Shown here: one piece after another, positions 17,570 to 27,802 of the stretch
Layout of the letters: the number at the start of each line of letters is the position of its first letter
Position numbering within the stretch: the first letter of the stretch is position 1
DNA from: Microcella alkalica
Lineage (GTDB): Bacteria; Actinomycetota; Actinomycetes; Actinomycetales; Microbacteriaceae
NCBI RefSeq assembly: GCF_014595885.1
Contig: NZ_JABUKC010000002.1
Span: 496,001 to 560,000 of the forward strand
Reading direction: 5' to 3'
Length of the DNA stretch: 64,000 bases
Position numbers and translations under genes: made by a program
The notes under the pieces: model-generated
Told to the model about the DNA's origin: nothing
What the model saw: only the letters and a program-made list of their open reading frames with translations
Database searches by the model: none

Positions 17570-18301
17570 TCAGGCGCGGGTGGGCCAGCCGCGGTCGGCC
17601 GTGAAGCGGTGGTCGCGGGTGCGCCGCATGTAGTCCTCGAACGAGTCGCACTGCTGCTCGTGCCAGCTGACCTGCGCACCGTGGAGGGCAGCGAGGTCGT
17701 CGGGCAGGGCATCCGCGAACCGGCGGGCGAGCGCCTGCGCAACGCGGCCCGCGGCGATCGCGTCGGCGGCGGCATCGTGCGCGCCCGTGAGCTCGACCCC
17801 GTAGTGCGCGGCCGCCGCCTCCAGCGTGCGCTTGCCCTTGCGGTACCGGTCGACGGCCTTGTCGATCACGAGCGGGTCGACGACGGGGGCCGGGTCGATG
17901 AGCGGCTCCACGCCGTGACGACGGCACTCGTGCTCGAGCAGGCTCAGATCGTAGGCGGCGTTGTAGACCACGAGCGGCACGGGGCGGGCGAGCAGCGCGC
18001 GCAGGGCATCCGTGATCTCGGCGACGACCTCGCGCGCCGGCCGCCCCTCCGCACGGGCGCGCTCGGTCGTGATGCCGTGCACCGCCGTCGCCCCCTCGGG
18101 GATCTCGATGCCCGGGTCGGCGAGCCACGACCACGACTCGCGCGGCAGCCCGTCAGCGCCGATCACGGCGATGTGCGCCGTGACGATGCGCGAGGTGCGC
18201 ACATCGACGCCCGTGGTCTCGAGGTCGAAGACGGCGAGCTCGTCGCTCCAGTGGCGGGCGCCACCGTCGGTGTCGGTGGTGCTCGGGTCGAGAACGGTCA
18301 T
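17570..18301 (-). CDS. DnaQ-like 3'-5' exonuclease (DEDDh)
   Basis: Single-domain 3'-5' exonuclease of 243 residues. Exo I motif is AVFDLETTGVD at about residues 23-33, exo II contains VVYNAAYDLSLLEHE, and exo III is GAHDAAADAIAAGRV with the catalytic His. It is not the main polymerase proofreading subunit by length and context; repair or nucleotide-pool roles are possible. The ATG has a TAGGCT hexamer 6 nt upstream. It is downstream of treS on the same strand but 9 nt from its stop. Confidence 0.88.
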   Translation of the reverse strand: MTVLDPSTTDTDGGARHWSDELAVFDLETTGVDVRTSRIVTAHIAVIGADGLPRESWSWLADPGIEIPEGATAVHGITTERARAEGRPAREVVAEITDALRALLARPVPLVVYNAAYDLSLLEHECRRHGVEPLIDPAPVVDPLVIDKAVDRYRKGKRTLEAAAAHYGVELTGAHDAAADAIAAGRVAQALARRFADALPDDLAALHGAQVSWHEQQCDSFEDYMRRTRDHRFTADRGWPTRA

Positions 18302-18310
18302 GCCGCGAGC

Positions 18311-20062
<1,752 letters not shown>

Positions 20063-20122
20063 GAGGCTCCTCGGTGGTAGGAGAGGGAGATCGGATGCGC
20101 CGCTGCAGGGCGCGGTCGGTCC

Positions 20123-20128
20123 ACTGTA
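20123..20128 (-). promoter_or_regulatory. Probable -10 hexamer (TACAGT) for treS
   Basis: TACAGT on the reverse strand about 60 nt before the treS GTG, in the divergent gap to the hydrolase gene. Confidence 0.35.
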
Positions 20129-20166
20129 ATCCGGTCGTCGCCGGGCCCTCGGCATGCGCGCCGACC

Positions 20167-20172
20167 TAGACT
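20167..20172 (+). promoter_or_regulatory. -10 hexamer (TAGACT) for the alpha/beta hydrolase gene
   Basis: TAGACT 7 nt before the ATG, predicting a leaderless mRNA. Confidence 0.5.
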
Positions 20173-20179
20173 GACCGGG

Positions 20180-21064
20180 ATGCCCGCTCCCTCTCCCTAC
20201 GCCGCCGCCCTCAGCGCGATCCCGCGCCGCGACCTCGAGCTCGAGGTGCTCGGAGCCCGCACCCGCATCGCCGAGTACGGCCCGGCGGATGCCCCGCGCA
20301 CCCTCGTCGTCGTGCACGGCTTCCGCGGCGATCACCACGGGCTCGAGCCCGTCGTCGCCCTCCTGCCCGAGCTGCGCATCATCGCTCCGGATCTGCCGGG
20401 GTTCGGCGCGTCGGAGCCGCTGCCCGACCGCGCGCACGACATCGAGGGCTACGCCGCCTGGCTCGATGCGCTGCTCGTCGCGCTCGGCGTGCGCGGCACC
20501 GCGGTGCTGCTCGGCCACAGCTTCGGCTCGATCGTGGTGGCAGGGGCGCTCGCGGGCGGCGTGCCCGCGCCGCGATCGGTGCTCATCAACCCGATCGGCC
20601 AGCCGGCGCTCGAGGGCCCGCGGGGCATCCTCACCCGCGGAGCGGTCGCCTTCTACCGGCTGGGCGCGGTGCTGCCGCGCCGGGCGGGCTTCGCCCTGCT
20701 GCGCAGTCGCGCGATCACGCGCGTCATGAGCGTGTCGATGGCGAAGACGCGCGAGAGGAGCCTGCGGCGCTGGATCCACGAGGAGCACGACCGCTACTTC
20801 TCGGGCTTCGCGAACCGCGACATGCTGCTCGAGGCGTTCCGCGCGTCGGTGTCGCACGACGTCAGCGACTACGCCGCCCAGGTGCGCGTGCCGACGCTGC
20901 TCATCGCGGCGGAGGAGGACGACATCACGCCGCTTGCGGCGCAGCACCGGCTCGTGCGGCTCTTCCCGGACGCACGCCTCGTCGTCGTGCCCGAGGTCGG
21001 CCACCTCGTGCACTACGAGGCGCCGGCGGCCGCGGCGCGCGCGATCCGCGAGTTCCTCGCGTGA
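20180..21064 (+). CDS. Alpha/beta-fold hydrolase
   Basis: Soluble hydrolase of 294 residues. Seen are the oxyanion-hole HGF (VVVHGFRGDHHG), the strand-turn segment IIAPDLPGFGASEPLP, the nucleophile elbow GHSFGS at about 114-119, a late Asp in AAEEDDITPL and the catalytic His in EVGHLVHYE. Substrate is unknown. It is followed after 10 nt by a glycosyltransferase, so the pair is probably an operon and may act on a glycolipid or sugar ester, which is only a guess. Confidence 0.88.
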   Translation: MPAPSPYAAALSAIPRRDLELEVLGARTRIAEYGPADAPRTLVVVHGFRGDHHGLEPVVALLPELRIIAPDLPGFGASEPLPDRAHDIEGYAAWLDALLVALGVRGTAVLLGHSFGSIVVAGALAGGVPAPRSVLINPIGQPALEGPRGILTRGAVAFYRLGAVLPRRAGFALLRSRAITRVMSVSMAKTRERSLRRWIHEEHDRYFSGFANRDMLLEAFRASVSHDVSDYAAQVRVPTLLIAAEEDDITPLAAQHRLVRLFPDARLVVVPEVGHLVHYEAPAAAARAIREFLA

Positions 21065-21074
21065 GGCGCCGCCC

Positions 21075-22163
21075 GTGAGGATCGCGATCGACTGCCGCTA
21101 CGTGCGCATCGGCCGGCACGACGGCATCAGCCGCTTCACGGCGAGCCTCGTCGAGCACCTGCTGCCGCTGCTCGGCGCCGACGACGAGCTCGTCGCGCTC
21201 ATCCACGACGACCGCCAGCTCGACATGCTGCCCGCGGGGCTCACGGTGCACCGCGTGAGCGCGCCGACGAGCGCGCGCGAGCCGTGGGTCGCGGCGCAGG
21301 TCAACCGCATCCGCCCCGACGTGGTGTTCAGCCCCATGCAGACGATGGGCACATGGGGCCGGCGCTACCCGCTCGCGCTCACGCTGCACGATCTCATCTA
21401 CTACGCGCACCCGACGCCGCCGCGCGACCTGCCCGCGCCCGTGCGGGTGCTGTGGCGGCTGTACCACCTCGCGTGGTGGCCGCAGCGACTGCTGCTGAAT
21501 CGGGCGGATGCCGTGGTCACCGTGAGCGAGACGACGCGCGGCCTCATCGAGGCCCACCGTCTCACCTCGCGGCGCGTCGTCGTCGTGCCAAACGCGGCCG
21601 ATCGCCCGCCTGTCGAGCGCGAGCGGGTGCGGCCCGAGGGCGTCGAGCTCGTCTACATGGGCTCGTTCATGCCGTACAAGAACGTCGAGACGCTGTGCCG
21701 GGCCCTGCACGAGCTGCCGGGCGCGAGGCTGCACTTGCTGAGCCGCATCCGGCCGGAGGATCGCTCGCGGCTCACCGCACTCGCACCCTCCGGCGCCCTC
21801 GTGGTCCACGACGGCGTGACCGACGAGGAGTACGCCTCCATCCTCGACGGCGCCACGGCGCTCGTGCACGCCTCGCGCGAGGAGGGCTTCGGCATCCCGC
21901 TCGTCGAGGCGATGGGGCGCGGCACGCCCGTCGTCGTCGCCGACACCCCGATCTTCCGCGAGATCGGCGGGTCGGCGGCGCTCTACGCGGCACCCGACGA
22001 CGCCGCGGGCTTCGCGCGGCGGGTGCGCGAGCTGCTCGCGCCGGGGGAGTGGGAAGCGCGATCGCAGGCCGGGTACGCGCAGGCGGCGCGGTTCGACTGG
22101 GGGCGCAGCGCGGGCATCCTGCTGCAGCTGCTGCGCGAGCTCGCGGCGGCGCCCCGGCGCTGA
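21075..22163 (+). CDS. Glycosyltransferase family 4
   Basis: GT-B fold glycosyltransferase of 362 residues. The N-terminus is VRIAIDCRYVRIGRHDGISRF with the GISRF acceptor-side glycine loop; the C-terminal donor site has VVVPNAADRPP, YMGSFMPYKNVETLCRAL and SREEGFGIPLVEAMGRGTPVV, the E-x7-E region of GT4 retaining enzymes. Sugar donor and acceptor are unknown. The GTG at 21075 follows GTGAGG with 9 nt spacing. Confidence 0.88.
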   Translation: MRIAIDCRYVRIGRHDGISRFTASLVEHLLPLLGADDELVALIHDDRQLDMLPAGLTVHRVSAPTSAREPWVAAQVNRIRPDVVFSPMQTMGTWGRRYPLALTLHDLIYYAHPTPPRDLPAPVRVLWRLYHLAWWPQRLLLNRADAVVTVSETTRGLIEAHRLTSRRVVVVPNAADRPPVERERVRPEGVELVYMGSFMPYKNVETLCRALHELPGARLHLLSRIRPEDRSRLTALAPSGALVVHDGVTDEEYASILDGATALVHASREEGFGIPLVEAMGRGTPVVVADTPIFREIGGSAALYAAPDDAAGFARRVRELLAPGEWEARSQAGYAQAARFDWGRSAGILLQLLRELAAAPRR

Positions 22164-22191
22164 GCTGTCGGGGCGGGGTGGCGTCTGCGGC

Positions 22192-22662
22192 TCAGCCGGC
22201 GCGCGTGACCTCGTCGAGCACGAGCACGGTGTCGTCGTCGTCGATGCAGAACCCGGCGACGTTCGCCCAGTACCCGTCGGGGCCCTCGATCGCGACGAGC
22301 TCGGCGTACGGCATCACGAGGCCCTCGACCGTCAGGCGCGCGCCATCGACCAGGCGCGTGCCGTCGGCGTCGAGCACCGCGTCGCCGTCGGCGCTGAATC
22401 CCTCGGGCCAGATCGCGAAGCGAGCGCCCTCGCCGAGGTCGACGCGAAAGCACCCCTCCTCGCCCAGCACGAGCTCGCCCTCGCCGGCCACCGGGTCACC
22501 CGCGTAGGTGTCGCCCGGCAGCTGCACGGGCAGACCCGGCCCGCCCTCGCCCTCTCCAGGCGTCTGCGCGGGCGGCGCCGTCAGGACGAGCACCACGACG
22601 ATCGCCACGAGCGTCGTGACGGCGAGAGCGACGACGACGGCGACCGCACGGCGCGAGAGCAT
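22192..22662 (-). CDS. Membrane-anchored extracytoplasmic protein of unknown function
   Basis: Hypothetical protein of 156 residues. The N-terminal MLSRRA is followed by one strongly hydrophobic segment (about 6-29), then a Pro/Gly linker and a small acidic domain outside the membrane with two cysteines (EEGCFRVD and AGFCIDDDD) that could form a disulfide. No lipobox is present. The ATG at 22662 was chosen because a TACAGT hexamer lies 6 nt upstream and the frame further up is antisense to nothing coherent. It is separate from the YbaK gene by 47 nt. Confidence 0.7.
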   Translation of the reverse strand: MLSRRAVAVVVALAVTTLVAIVVVLVLTAPPAQTPGEGEGGPGLPVQLPGDTYAGDPVAGEGELVLGEEGCFRVDLGEGARFAIWPEGFSADGDAVLDADGTRLVDGARLTVEGLVMPYAELVAIEGPDGYWANVAGFCIDDDDTVLVLDEVTRAG

Positions 22663-22668
22663 GACCGC

Positions 22669-22674
22669 ACTGTA
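22669..22674 (-). promoter_or_regulatory. -10 hexamer (TACAGT), leaderless spacing
   Basis: TACAGT on the reverse strand with 6 nt to the ATG of the membrane-anchored protein gene. Confidence 0.4.
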
Positions 22675-22709
22675 CGCCCCGCTCGGTGCGACGGCGCGAG
22701 CGACGCGAG

Positions 22710-23186
22710 TCAGCCCTCGGTCGCGATCGCGGCGACCGTGCCGTTCGACCACGCGACGATGTCGTGCGGGCTCGCCGGGAAGACGTCGTAGGCGCTGCCG
22801 GCGGCGCTCCACACGGTGTCGAAGCGCAGCAGGCTCTCATCGACGAGCGTGCGCACGGGCGACGGATGCCCGATCGGGGGCACGCCGCCGATCGAGTAGC
22901 CCGTCGCCGCCTTCACGGTCTTCGCGTCGGCCTTCTCGACGGGCATCCCCACCGCCTCGGCGAGCAGGTCGAGGTCGGCGCGACGGTCACCCGCGACGAG
23001 CGCGAGCAGGGGCGAGCGCTCGTCGCCGTCGACCGCGACGAAGACGAGCGACTTCACGATCGCGCCGACCTCGCAGCCGACGGCGGCCGCGGCCTCGGCG
23101 GCGGTGTGGGTCGAGTCGGGCATCCGCACCGGCGACAGCCCCAGACCGGCGGTCGCGGCGGCGAAGCGCTCGGCGCCGGACGCCAT
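22710..23186 (-). CDS. YbaK/EbsC-type aminoacyl-tRNA deacylase
   Basis: Single-domain trans-editing deacylase of the YbaK/ProX superfamily, 158 residues, which hydrolyses mischarged tRNA such as Cys- or Ala-tRNA(Pro). Visible are VGAIVKSLVFV with the conserved lysine, the LLALVAGDRRADLDLLA strand, and GYSIGGVPPIGH. Substrate specificity is not readable. The start overlaps the histidine phosphatase stop by one base (TGATG), so the two are translationally coupled. Confidence 0.9.
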   Translation of the reverse strand: MASGAERFAAATAGLGLSPVRMPDSTHTAAEAAAAVGCEVGAIVKSLVFVAVDGDERSPLLALVAGDRRADLDLLAEAVGMPVEKADAKTVKAATGYSIGGVPPIGHPSPVRTLVDESLLRFDTVWSAAGSAYDVFPASPHDIVAWSNGTVAAIATEG

Positions 23187-23836
23187 CAGCGGTCGCCCTC
23201 GGCGCCGCGGCCCTCCTCGCGGCGGGCGAGCGGGTTCTGCTCCTCGAAGTCCTCCGCGAGGGGGAAGATCGACTGCTCGTCGACCGGGTCGTCGAAGCGC
23301 GAGAGCTCCAGGTCGCCGTCGGCGTGCAGGAAGGAGTGCACCGAGCCGTTCGTGATCGGCTCGCGGTGGCGGCCCGGGGCGACCGTCTCGAGCACGCTGC
23401 GGATCACGCCGCCGTGCGCGACGACGATGATCGCCTCGCCGGGATGCTCGGCCGCGAGCCGGTGCAGCGCCGCGACGACGCGCTCGGCGACCGCCTCGCG
23501 CGACTCGCGACCCGGCACCTCGGCGCCGTCAGGGAATCGGGCGTCGAGCTCGGCGCCCGTGAAGCCCTCCGCCTCGCCGTAGTTGCGCTCGACGAAGGCG
23601 GCGTCGAGCTCAGGCCCGGGCATCCCGATCGCGTCGGCAATGATCGTCGCGGTCTCGGCGGCGCGCGACAGCGGCGAGGCGACGATGCGCGACCACTGCC
23701 GGCCGCGCAGCAGCTCGCCCGTCGCAGCGGCCTGCTCGCGGCCGGTGTCGTTGAGGGGGATGTCGGTCGACCCCTGGATGCGCCGCGCGCGGTTCCAGTC
23801 GGTCTCGCCATGGCGGACGAGGGCGAACGCGGTCAT
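23186..23836 (-). CDS. Histidine phosphatase family protein
   Basis: Phosphoglycerate mutase-like phosphatase of 216 residues. The RHG motif is LVRHGETDWNRARRIQGSTD at the N-terminus with the phosphohistidine, and the second catalytic His is in VAHGGVIRSV. The family includes mutases and phosphatases with many substrates, so the substrate is open. A TAGGCT hexamer 6 nt before the ATG suggests this gene leads the two-gene unit with YbaK. Confidence 0.88.
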   Translation of the reverse strand: MTAFALVRHGETDWNRARRIQGSTDIPLNDTGREQAAATGELLRGRQWSRIVASPLSRAAETATIIADAIGMPGPELDAAFVERNYGEAEGFTGAELDARFPDGAEVPGRESREAVAERVVAALHRLAAEHPGEAIIVVAHGGVIRSVLETVAPGRHREPITNGSVHSFLHADGDLELSRFDDPVDEQSIFPLAEDFEEQNPLARREEGRGAEGDR

Positions 23837-23842
23837 GCCTCG

Positions 23843-23848
23843 AGCCTA
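23843..23848 (-). promoter_or_regulatory. -10 hexamer (TAGGCT) for the histidine phosphatase/YbaK pair
   Basis: TAGGCT on the reverse strand exactly 6 nt before the ATG. Confidence 0.5.
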
Positions 23849-23858
23849 GCCGCGCCGC

Positions 23859-24731
23859 TCAGGGCAGTAGCGCGTCGTGCAGGGCGGCGAGCACCTCGCT
23901 CGTGCCGGCGTCGATCTTCACCGCCGCGCGCGCATCGGCCTTCGTCGCGCCGCGGTTGACGATGACGATCGGCAGGCGCCGCTTCTGCGCGAGACCGACG
24001 AGCCGGATGCCCGAGTTCACCACGAGCGACGAGCCCAGCACGAGCAGGGCGTCGGCGCGCTGCACGATGCCGCGGGCCTCCTCGAACTTCGTCGGGGGCA
24101 CGAACTCGCCGAAGAACACCACGTCGGGCTTGAGCGTGCCGCCGCACACCGAGCACTCCGGCACCGCGAACTGCGAGACGTCGTCGACCTCGGCGTCGCC
24201 GTCGGGGTTGATCGCGTGCGGCCCCTCCGGGTCGAGCCACGGGTTGAGCGCCTCGATGCGCTCGGCGATCGCGTCGCGCGCGAAGAACTGCCCGCAGTGC
24301 AGGCACGTGACGCGATCCATCGAGCCGTGCAGGTCGACGACGCGGCGGCTGCCGGCCCGCACGTGCAACCCGTCGACGTTCTGCGTCACGACCCCGCTGA
24401 TGAGGCCGCCGTGCTCGAGCTCGGCGAGCAGGCGGTGGCCGTGGTTCGGGCGGGCCGCTGCGAAGCGCTTCCAGCCCAGGTGGCTGCCGGCCCAGTAGCG
24501 GCGGCGGTAGTCGTGGTCGGCCAGGAACTGGCTGTACGTCATCGGCGTGCGCACCGGTGCACCCTCCCCCCGGTAGTCGGGGATGCCCGAATCGGTGCTC
24601 ACGCCGGCACCGGTGAGCACGGCGATGCGACCGCCGCGCAGCAGACCGATCGCCGCCTTGAGACCCGCGCGGGCATCCTCGCTCAGCGTCGACGCGGGCG
24701 CGGACGCGCTCGGCGCGGTCGACTGCTGCAT
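23859..24731 (-). CDS. Sir2-type NAD-dependent protein deacylase
   Basis: Removes acyl groups from lysines using NAD, giving nicotinamide and O-acyl-ADP-ribose. The 290-residue product has GAGVSTDSGIPDYRG, the TQNVDGLH motif and catalytic His in DLHGSMD, plus four zinc cysteines (CLHC and CSVC) and the C-terminal GSSLVVNSG. It lacks the Arg/Tyr pair in an obvious SirT5 position, so acyl preference is not claimed. The ATG at 24731 follows GGAGG. Confidence 0.92.
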   Translation of the reverse strand: MQQSTAPSASAPASTLSEDARAGLKAAIGLLRGGRIAVLTGAGVSTDSGIPDYRGEGAPVRTPMTYSQFLADHDYRRRYWAGSHLGWKRFAAARPNHGHRLLAELEHGGLISGVVTQNVDGLHVRAGSRRVVDLHGSMDRVTCLHCGQFFARDAIAERIEALNPWLDPEGPHAINPDGDAEVDDVSQFAVPECSVCGGTLKPDVVFFGEFVPPTKFEEARGIVQRADALLVLGSSLVVNSGIRLVGLAQKRRLPIVIVNRGATKADARAAVKIDAGTSEVLAALHDALLP

Positions 24732-24863
24732 GGGGCCTCCCTGGATCCTCCAGCAGGCTAAACGCGCGCGGTTTCGGATATGTTTCCGGAGGCTGAGCGG
24801 AGCATCGACCGCCCTCGGCGAACACGACGGCGATCGCGCGCGATCGGGAAGCGGGGGAGTGCG

Positions 24864-25664
24864 GTGCGGATCGTGCGGATCGAGGGCCTGGAGCATCCCG
24901 ACCTCGACGACTACGCCCGCCTCACCGACGTCGCCCTCCGCCGCGTCACCGAGCCGGAGGGCGGGCTGTACCTCGCCGAATCGCTCACCGTCATCGGCCG
25001 CGCGCTGCGGGCCGGGCATGAGCCGCGCTCGGTGCTCACGAGCGAGAAGTGGCTGCCCGAGATCGAGCGGCTGCTCGACGGTCGCGACCTGCCCGTCTAC
25101 GTCGGCGAGCCGCGCGCGCTCGAGGCGCTCACCGGCTACCACCTGCATCGCGGGGCGCTCGCGAGCATGCATCGACCCGCGCCGATCGACCCCCGTGCGC
25201 TGCTGGCGGATGCTCGGCGCGTCGTCATCGTCGAAGACGTCGTCGACCACACCAACGTCGGGGCGATCTTCCGCTCGGTGGCCGGCCTCGGCGCCGACGC
25301 CGTGCTCGTCACGCCGCGCTGCGCCGACCCCCTCTACCGCCGCAGCGTGCGCGTCTCGATGGGCACCGTGCTGCAGGTGCCGTGGACCCGCCTGCCCGAG
25401 TGGAGCGAGGCCGCGCCGCTGCTGCACGAGGCCGGCTTCACGATCGCGGCGCTCGCCCTCGCCGACGACGCCGTGCCGCTGCGCGCGTTCGCCGCGAGTG
25501 CGCCCGAGCGCGTCGCCGTGCTCGTCGGTGCGGAGGGCGACGGGCTCTCGCGGCAGGCGCTCGAGGCAGCGGACGTCGTCGTGACGATCCCGATGGCGCA
25601 CGGCGTCGACTCGCTCAACGTCGCCGCCGCGAGCGCGGTCGCGCTGTACGCGCTGCAGGCGTAG
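24864..25664 (+). CDS. TrmH/SpoU-family RNA 2'-O-methyltransferase
   Basis: SPOUT methyltransferase of 266 residues acting on tRNA or rRNA ribose. It has an N-terminal substrate-binding domain and the trefoil-knot catalytic part with motif 1 DHTNVGAIFRSVAGLGADAV, motif 2 LVGAEGDGLS and motif 3 IPMAHGVDSLNVAAASAVAL. The GTG at 24864 follows GGGGGAG. Divergent from the Sir2 gene. Whether it modifies tRNA or rRNA cannot be told. Confidence 0.9.
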   Translation: MRIVRIEGLEHPDLDDYARLTDVALRRVTEPEGGLYLAESLTVIGRALRAGHEPRSVLTSEKWLPEIERLLDGRDLPVYVGEPRALEALTGYHLHRGALASMHRPAPIDPRALLADARRVVIVEDVVDHTNVGAIFRSVAGLGADAVLVTPRCADPLYRRSVRVSMGTVLQVPWTRLPEWSEAAPLLHEAGFTIAALALADDAVPLRAFAASAPERVAVLVGAEGDGLSRQALEAADVVVTIPMAHGVDSLNVAAASAVALYALQA

Positions 25665-25682
25665 CGCTCGGGGCGCACGGCC

Positions 25683-27800
25683 TCAGTCGAGCGCCGTGAC
25701 GTGCAGCACGATCGCCTGCTCCGGCGCGAGCAGGGGCACCGGGAGGCCGACCTCGGCGAGCACGCGGCCGGGGGCGTCGAGCTCGCCGGCGGCGAACCAC
25801 GCCGGCGGGGCATCCTGCACCGCGTGGGGGGCCGCGCCGAGCGGCACGCGCGCGACGCGGTAGCGGCGGTCGGGGTCGAGGCCGGGCAGGCGCAGCGGCG
25901 GCGGCACCGCCACGCGCGAGGCCGCGACCGTCGCCAGCGAGTACAGCGCCTCACCGCGGTCGGGCGCGACGACGCCGAGCACGAGCCGGCTCGCGTCGTC
26001 GTCGGCGTCGGGCCTCACCGTGCGGCCCGAATGCACCAGCGGCCGGAACCGCTGCACGGCGGCGACCCAGTCAGCGAGCATCCGTCGCTCGTCGTCGCTC
26101 GCGCGCGTGACATCCCACTCGATGCCGGCGTGACCGAACAGCGCTGTCGCGAGGCGCAGCGAGAGGTCGTGCGTGCGACCGGTGATGTGGGCGCGCCCGG
26201 CGCCGACGTGGCCGCCCAGCAGCTCGAGCGGCACGAGGACGCTCGAGAAGCGCTGGATGCTCTGCCGCTCGAGGGCGTCGTTCGTGTCGCTCGTCCAGAA
26301 GCGGTGGGTGCGGCGCGCGATGCCGAGGTCGATGCGGCCGCCGCCGGAGGCACACGACTCGATCGCGATCTCGGGGTGCCGCTCGCGCAGGGCGTCGAGC
26401 AGCGCGTACAGGCCGCGCGTCTGCGCCGCGGCGCCGCGGGCCATGAGCGCGCGGTTGTGATCCCACTTCAGGAAGGCGATCGGGTACTCGGTCAGCAGCG
26501 CGTCGAGCGCCGCGAGCAGGTGCTCGCGGACGGCCGGGTTCGCGAGGTCGAGGGTGTGCTGCCAGCGCCAGGTCGGCGGCACGGCGCCGTCGGGGCTGGC
26601 CAGCAGCCACTCCGGATGCTCGCGCGCGAGCCGCGAGTCGGGGCTCACCATCTCGGGCTCGACCCACAGGCCGAACTCCATGCCGCGGCGCTGCACGTGC
26701 GCGACGAGCGGGTGCAGGCCCTCGGGCCAGCGCTCGGGGTCGACGACCCAGTCGCCGAGGGCGCGGCGGTCGTCGGTGCGCCCGTCGAACCAGCCGTCGT
26801 CGAGCACGAAGCGCTCGACGCCGAGGTCGGCCGCGGCGTCGACGAGCGGGGCGAGGGCGTCGAGCGAGTGGTCGAAGTAGACGGCCTCCCACGTGTTGAG
26901 CACGACGGGCCGGTGCGTCGGCGGCGTGAGGCGTCGCACGTAGGGGTGGAAGCGGTCGGAGAGCCCGTCGAGGCCCTCGCGAGACGAGGCGAAGATCGCC
27001 AGCGGCGCCTCGTAGGTCGCGCCGGGGGCGAGCACGATCTCGCCGGGCTGCAGCAGCTCCTCGGCGCCGAGGTGGCGGTGTCCCGTCGCGAGCGACTCGA
27101 CGGTGACGCGGCTGTCGCCGCTCCATGCGTGGTGCAGCGCCCACACCTCGCCGGCGGCGAAGCCGAACCCCGGCGAGCCGAGCACGGTGAGGAAGGGCGC
27201 GTCGTGGCCCGGCCGGCCCTGCCGCTGCTCGCGCACGTGCAGGCCGTCGCGCACGCGACCGCGCTGCGGGTGCCGCTCGCCCGCCCACAGGCCGGAGAAG
27301 TCGAGCAGGTCGAGCGCGCGCGCCGGCACGGGCAGGCGCGCGGCAAGACGATCGAGAGCGACCGGATGCTCGCCCACGGCGGTCGCGGAGATCGCCACCT
27401 CGACGAGGCCCTCCTCGGTGAGCTTCACGCTCCAGCGGAGGTCGAGTAGCGGCCCGTGCTCGTCGTGTGCCCGCAGGGCCACGAGCAGGCCGGCGGGGGC
27501 GGAGCGGTGCACGGCCGTGGAGCGCAGCACCAGCGGCAGACGTGAGGGGGGCATCCCCACGCGATGGGCCTCGAGGCCCGGGGAGCCCGTCCAGCCCTCG
27601 GCGGCCGTCGGCAGGATCGACGGCACGAGCGGGAGGTCGGGGGAGCTCGGTGCGATCGCGGGCGCAGCGGCGACGGCCGCGAGGCCCGCCTCGTCGAGCT
27701 CGCCGAGGTCGGCGCCCCAGTAGCGGACGGCGGGCACGGCCGCGCCGCGGGCGTCGAGCACGAGGCTGACACCCGCGGCGCGGAGGTGGTGCAGGGAGAT
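25683..27800 (-). CDS. Alpha-galactosidase (GH36)
   Basis: Retaining alpha-galactosidase acting on melibiose- or raffinose-type sugars, last gene of the galactoside operon. About 705 residues: an N-terminal beta-sandwich, then the catalytic barrel with VLNTWEAVYFDHS, LDDGWFDGR, the nucleophile motif FLKWDHNR (Asp about 447) and the acid/base region SDTNDALERQ. The start is unusual: no ATG, GTG or TTG is available between the end of the binding-protein gene and the family's conserved beginning (LHHLRAAGVSLVL). AAGGAG at 27811-27806 would serve an ATC at 27800 (5 nt spacing) or a CTG at 27794 (11 nt). The boundary is therefore tentative. Confidence 0.88.
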   Translation of the reverse strand: MSLHHLRAAGVSLVLDARGAAVPAVRYWGADLGELDEAGLAAVAAAPAIAPSSPDLPLVPSILPTAAEGWTGSPGLEAHRVGMPPSRLPLVLRSTAVHRSAPAGLLVALRAHDEHGPLLDLRWSVKLTEEGLVEVAISATAVGEHPVALDRLAARLPVPARALDLLDFSGLWAGERHPQRGRVRDGLHVREQRQGRPGHDAPFLTVLGSPGFGFAAGEVWALHHAWSGDSRVTVESLATGHRHLGAEELLQPGEIVLAPGATYEAPLAIFASSREGLDGLSDRFHPYVRRLTPPTHRPVVLNTWEAVYFDHSLDALAPLVDAAADLGVERFVLDDGWFDGRTDDRRALGDWVVDPERWPEGLHPLVAHVQRRGMEFGLWVEPEMVSPDSRLAREHPEWLLASPDGAVPPTWRWQHTLDLANPAVREHLLAALDALLTEYPIAFLKWDHNRALMARGAAAQTRGLYALLDALRERHPEIAIESCASGGGRIDLGIARRTHRFWTSDTNDALERQSIQRFSSVLVPLELLGGHVGAGRAHITGRTHDLSLRLATALFGHAGIEWDVTRASDDERRMLADWVAAVQRFRPLVHSGRTVRPDADDDASRLVLGVVAPDRGEALYSLATVAASRVAVPPPLRLPGLDPDRRYRVARVPLGAAPHAVQDAPPAWFAAGELDAPGRVLAEVGLPVPLLAPEQAIVLHVTALD

Positions 27801-27802
27801 GA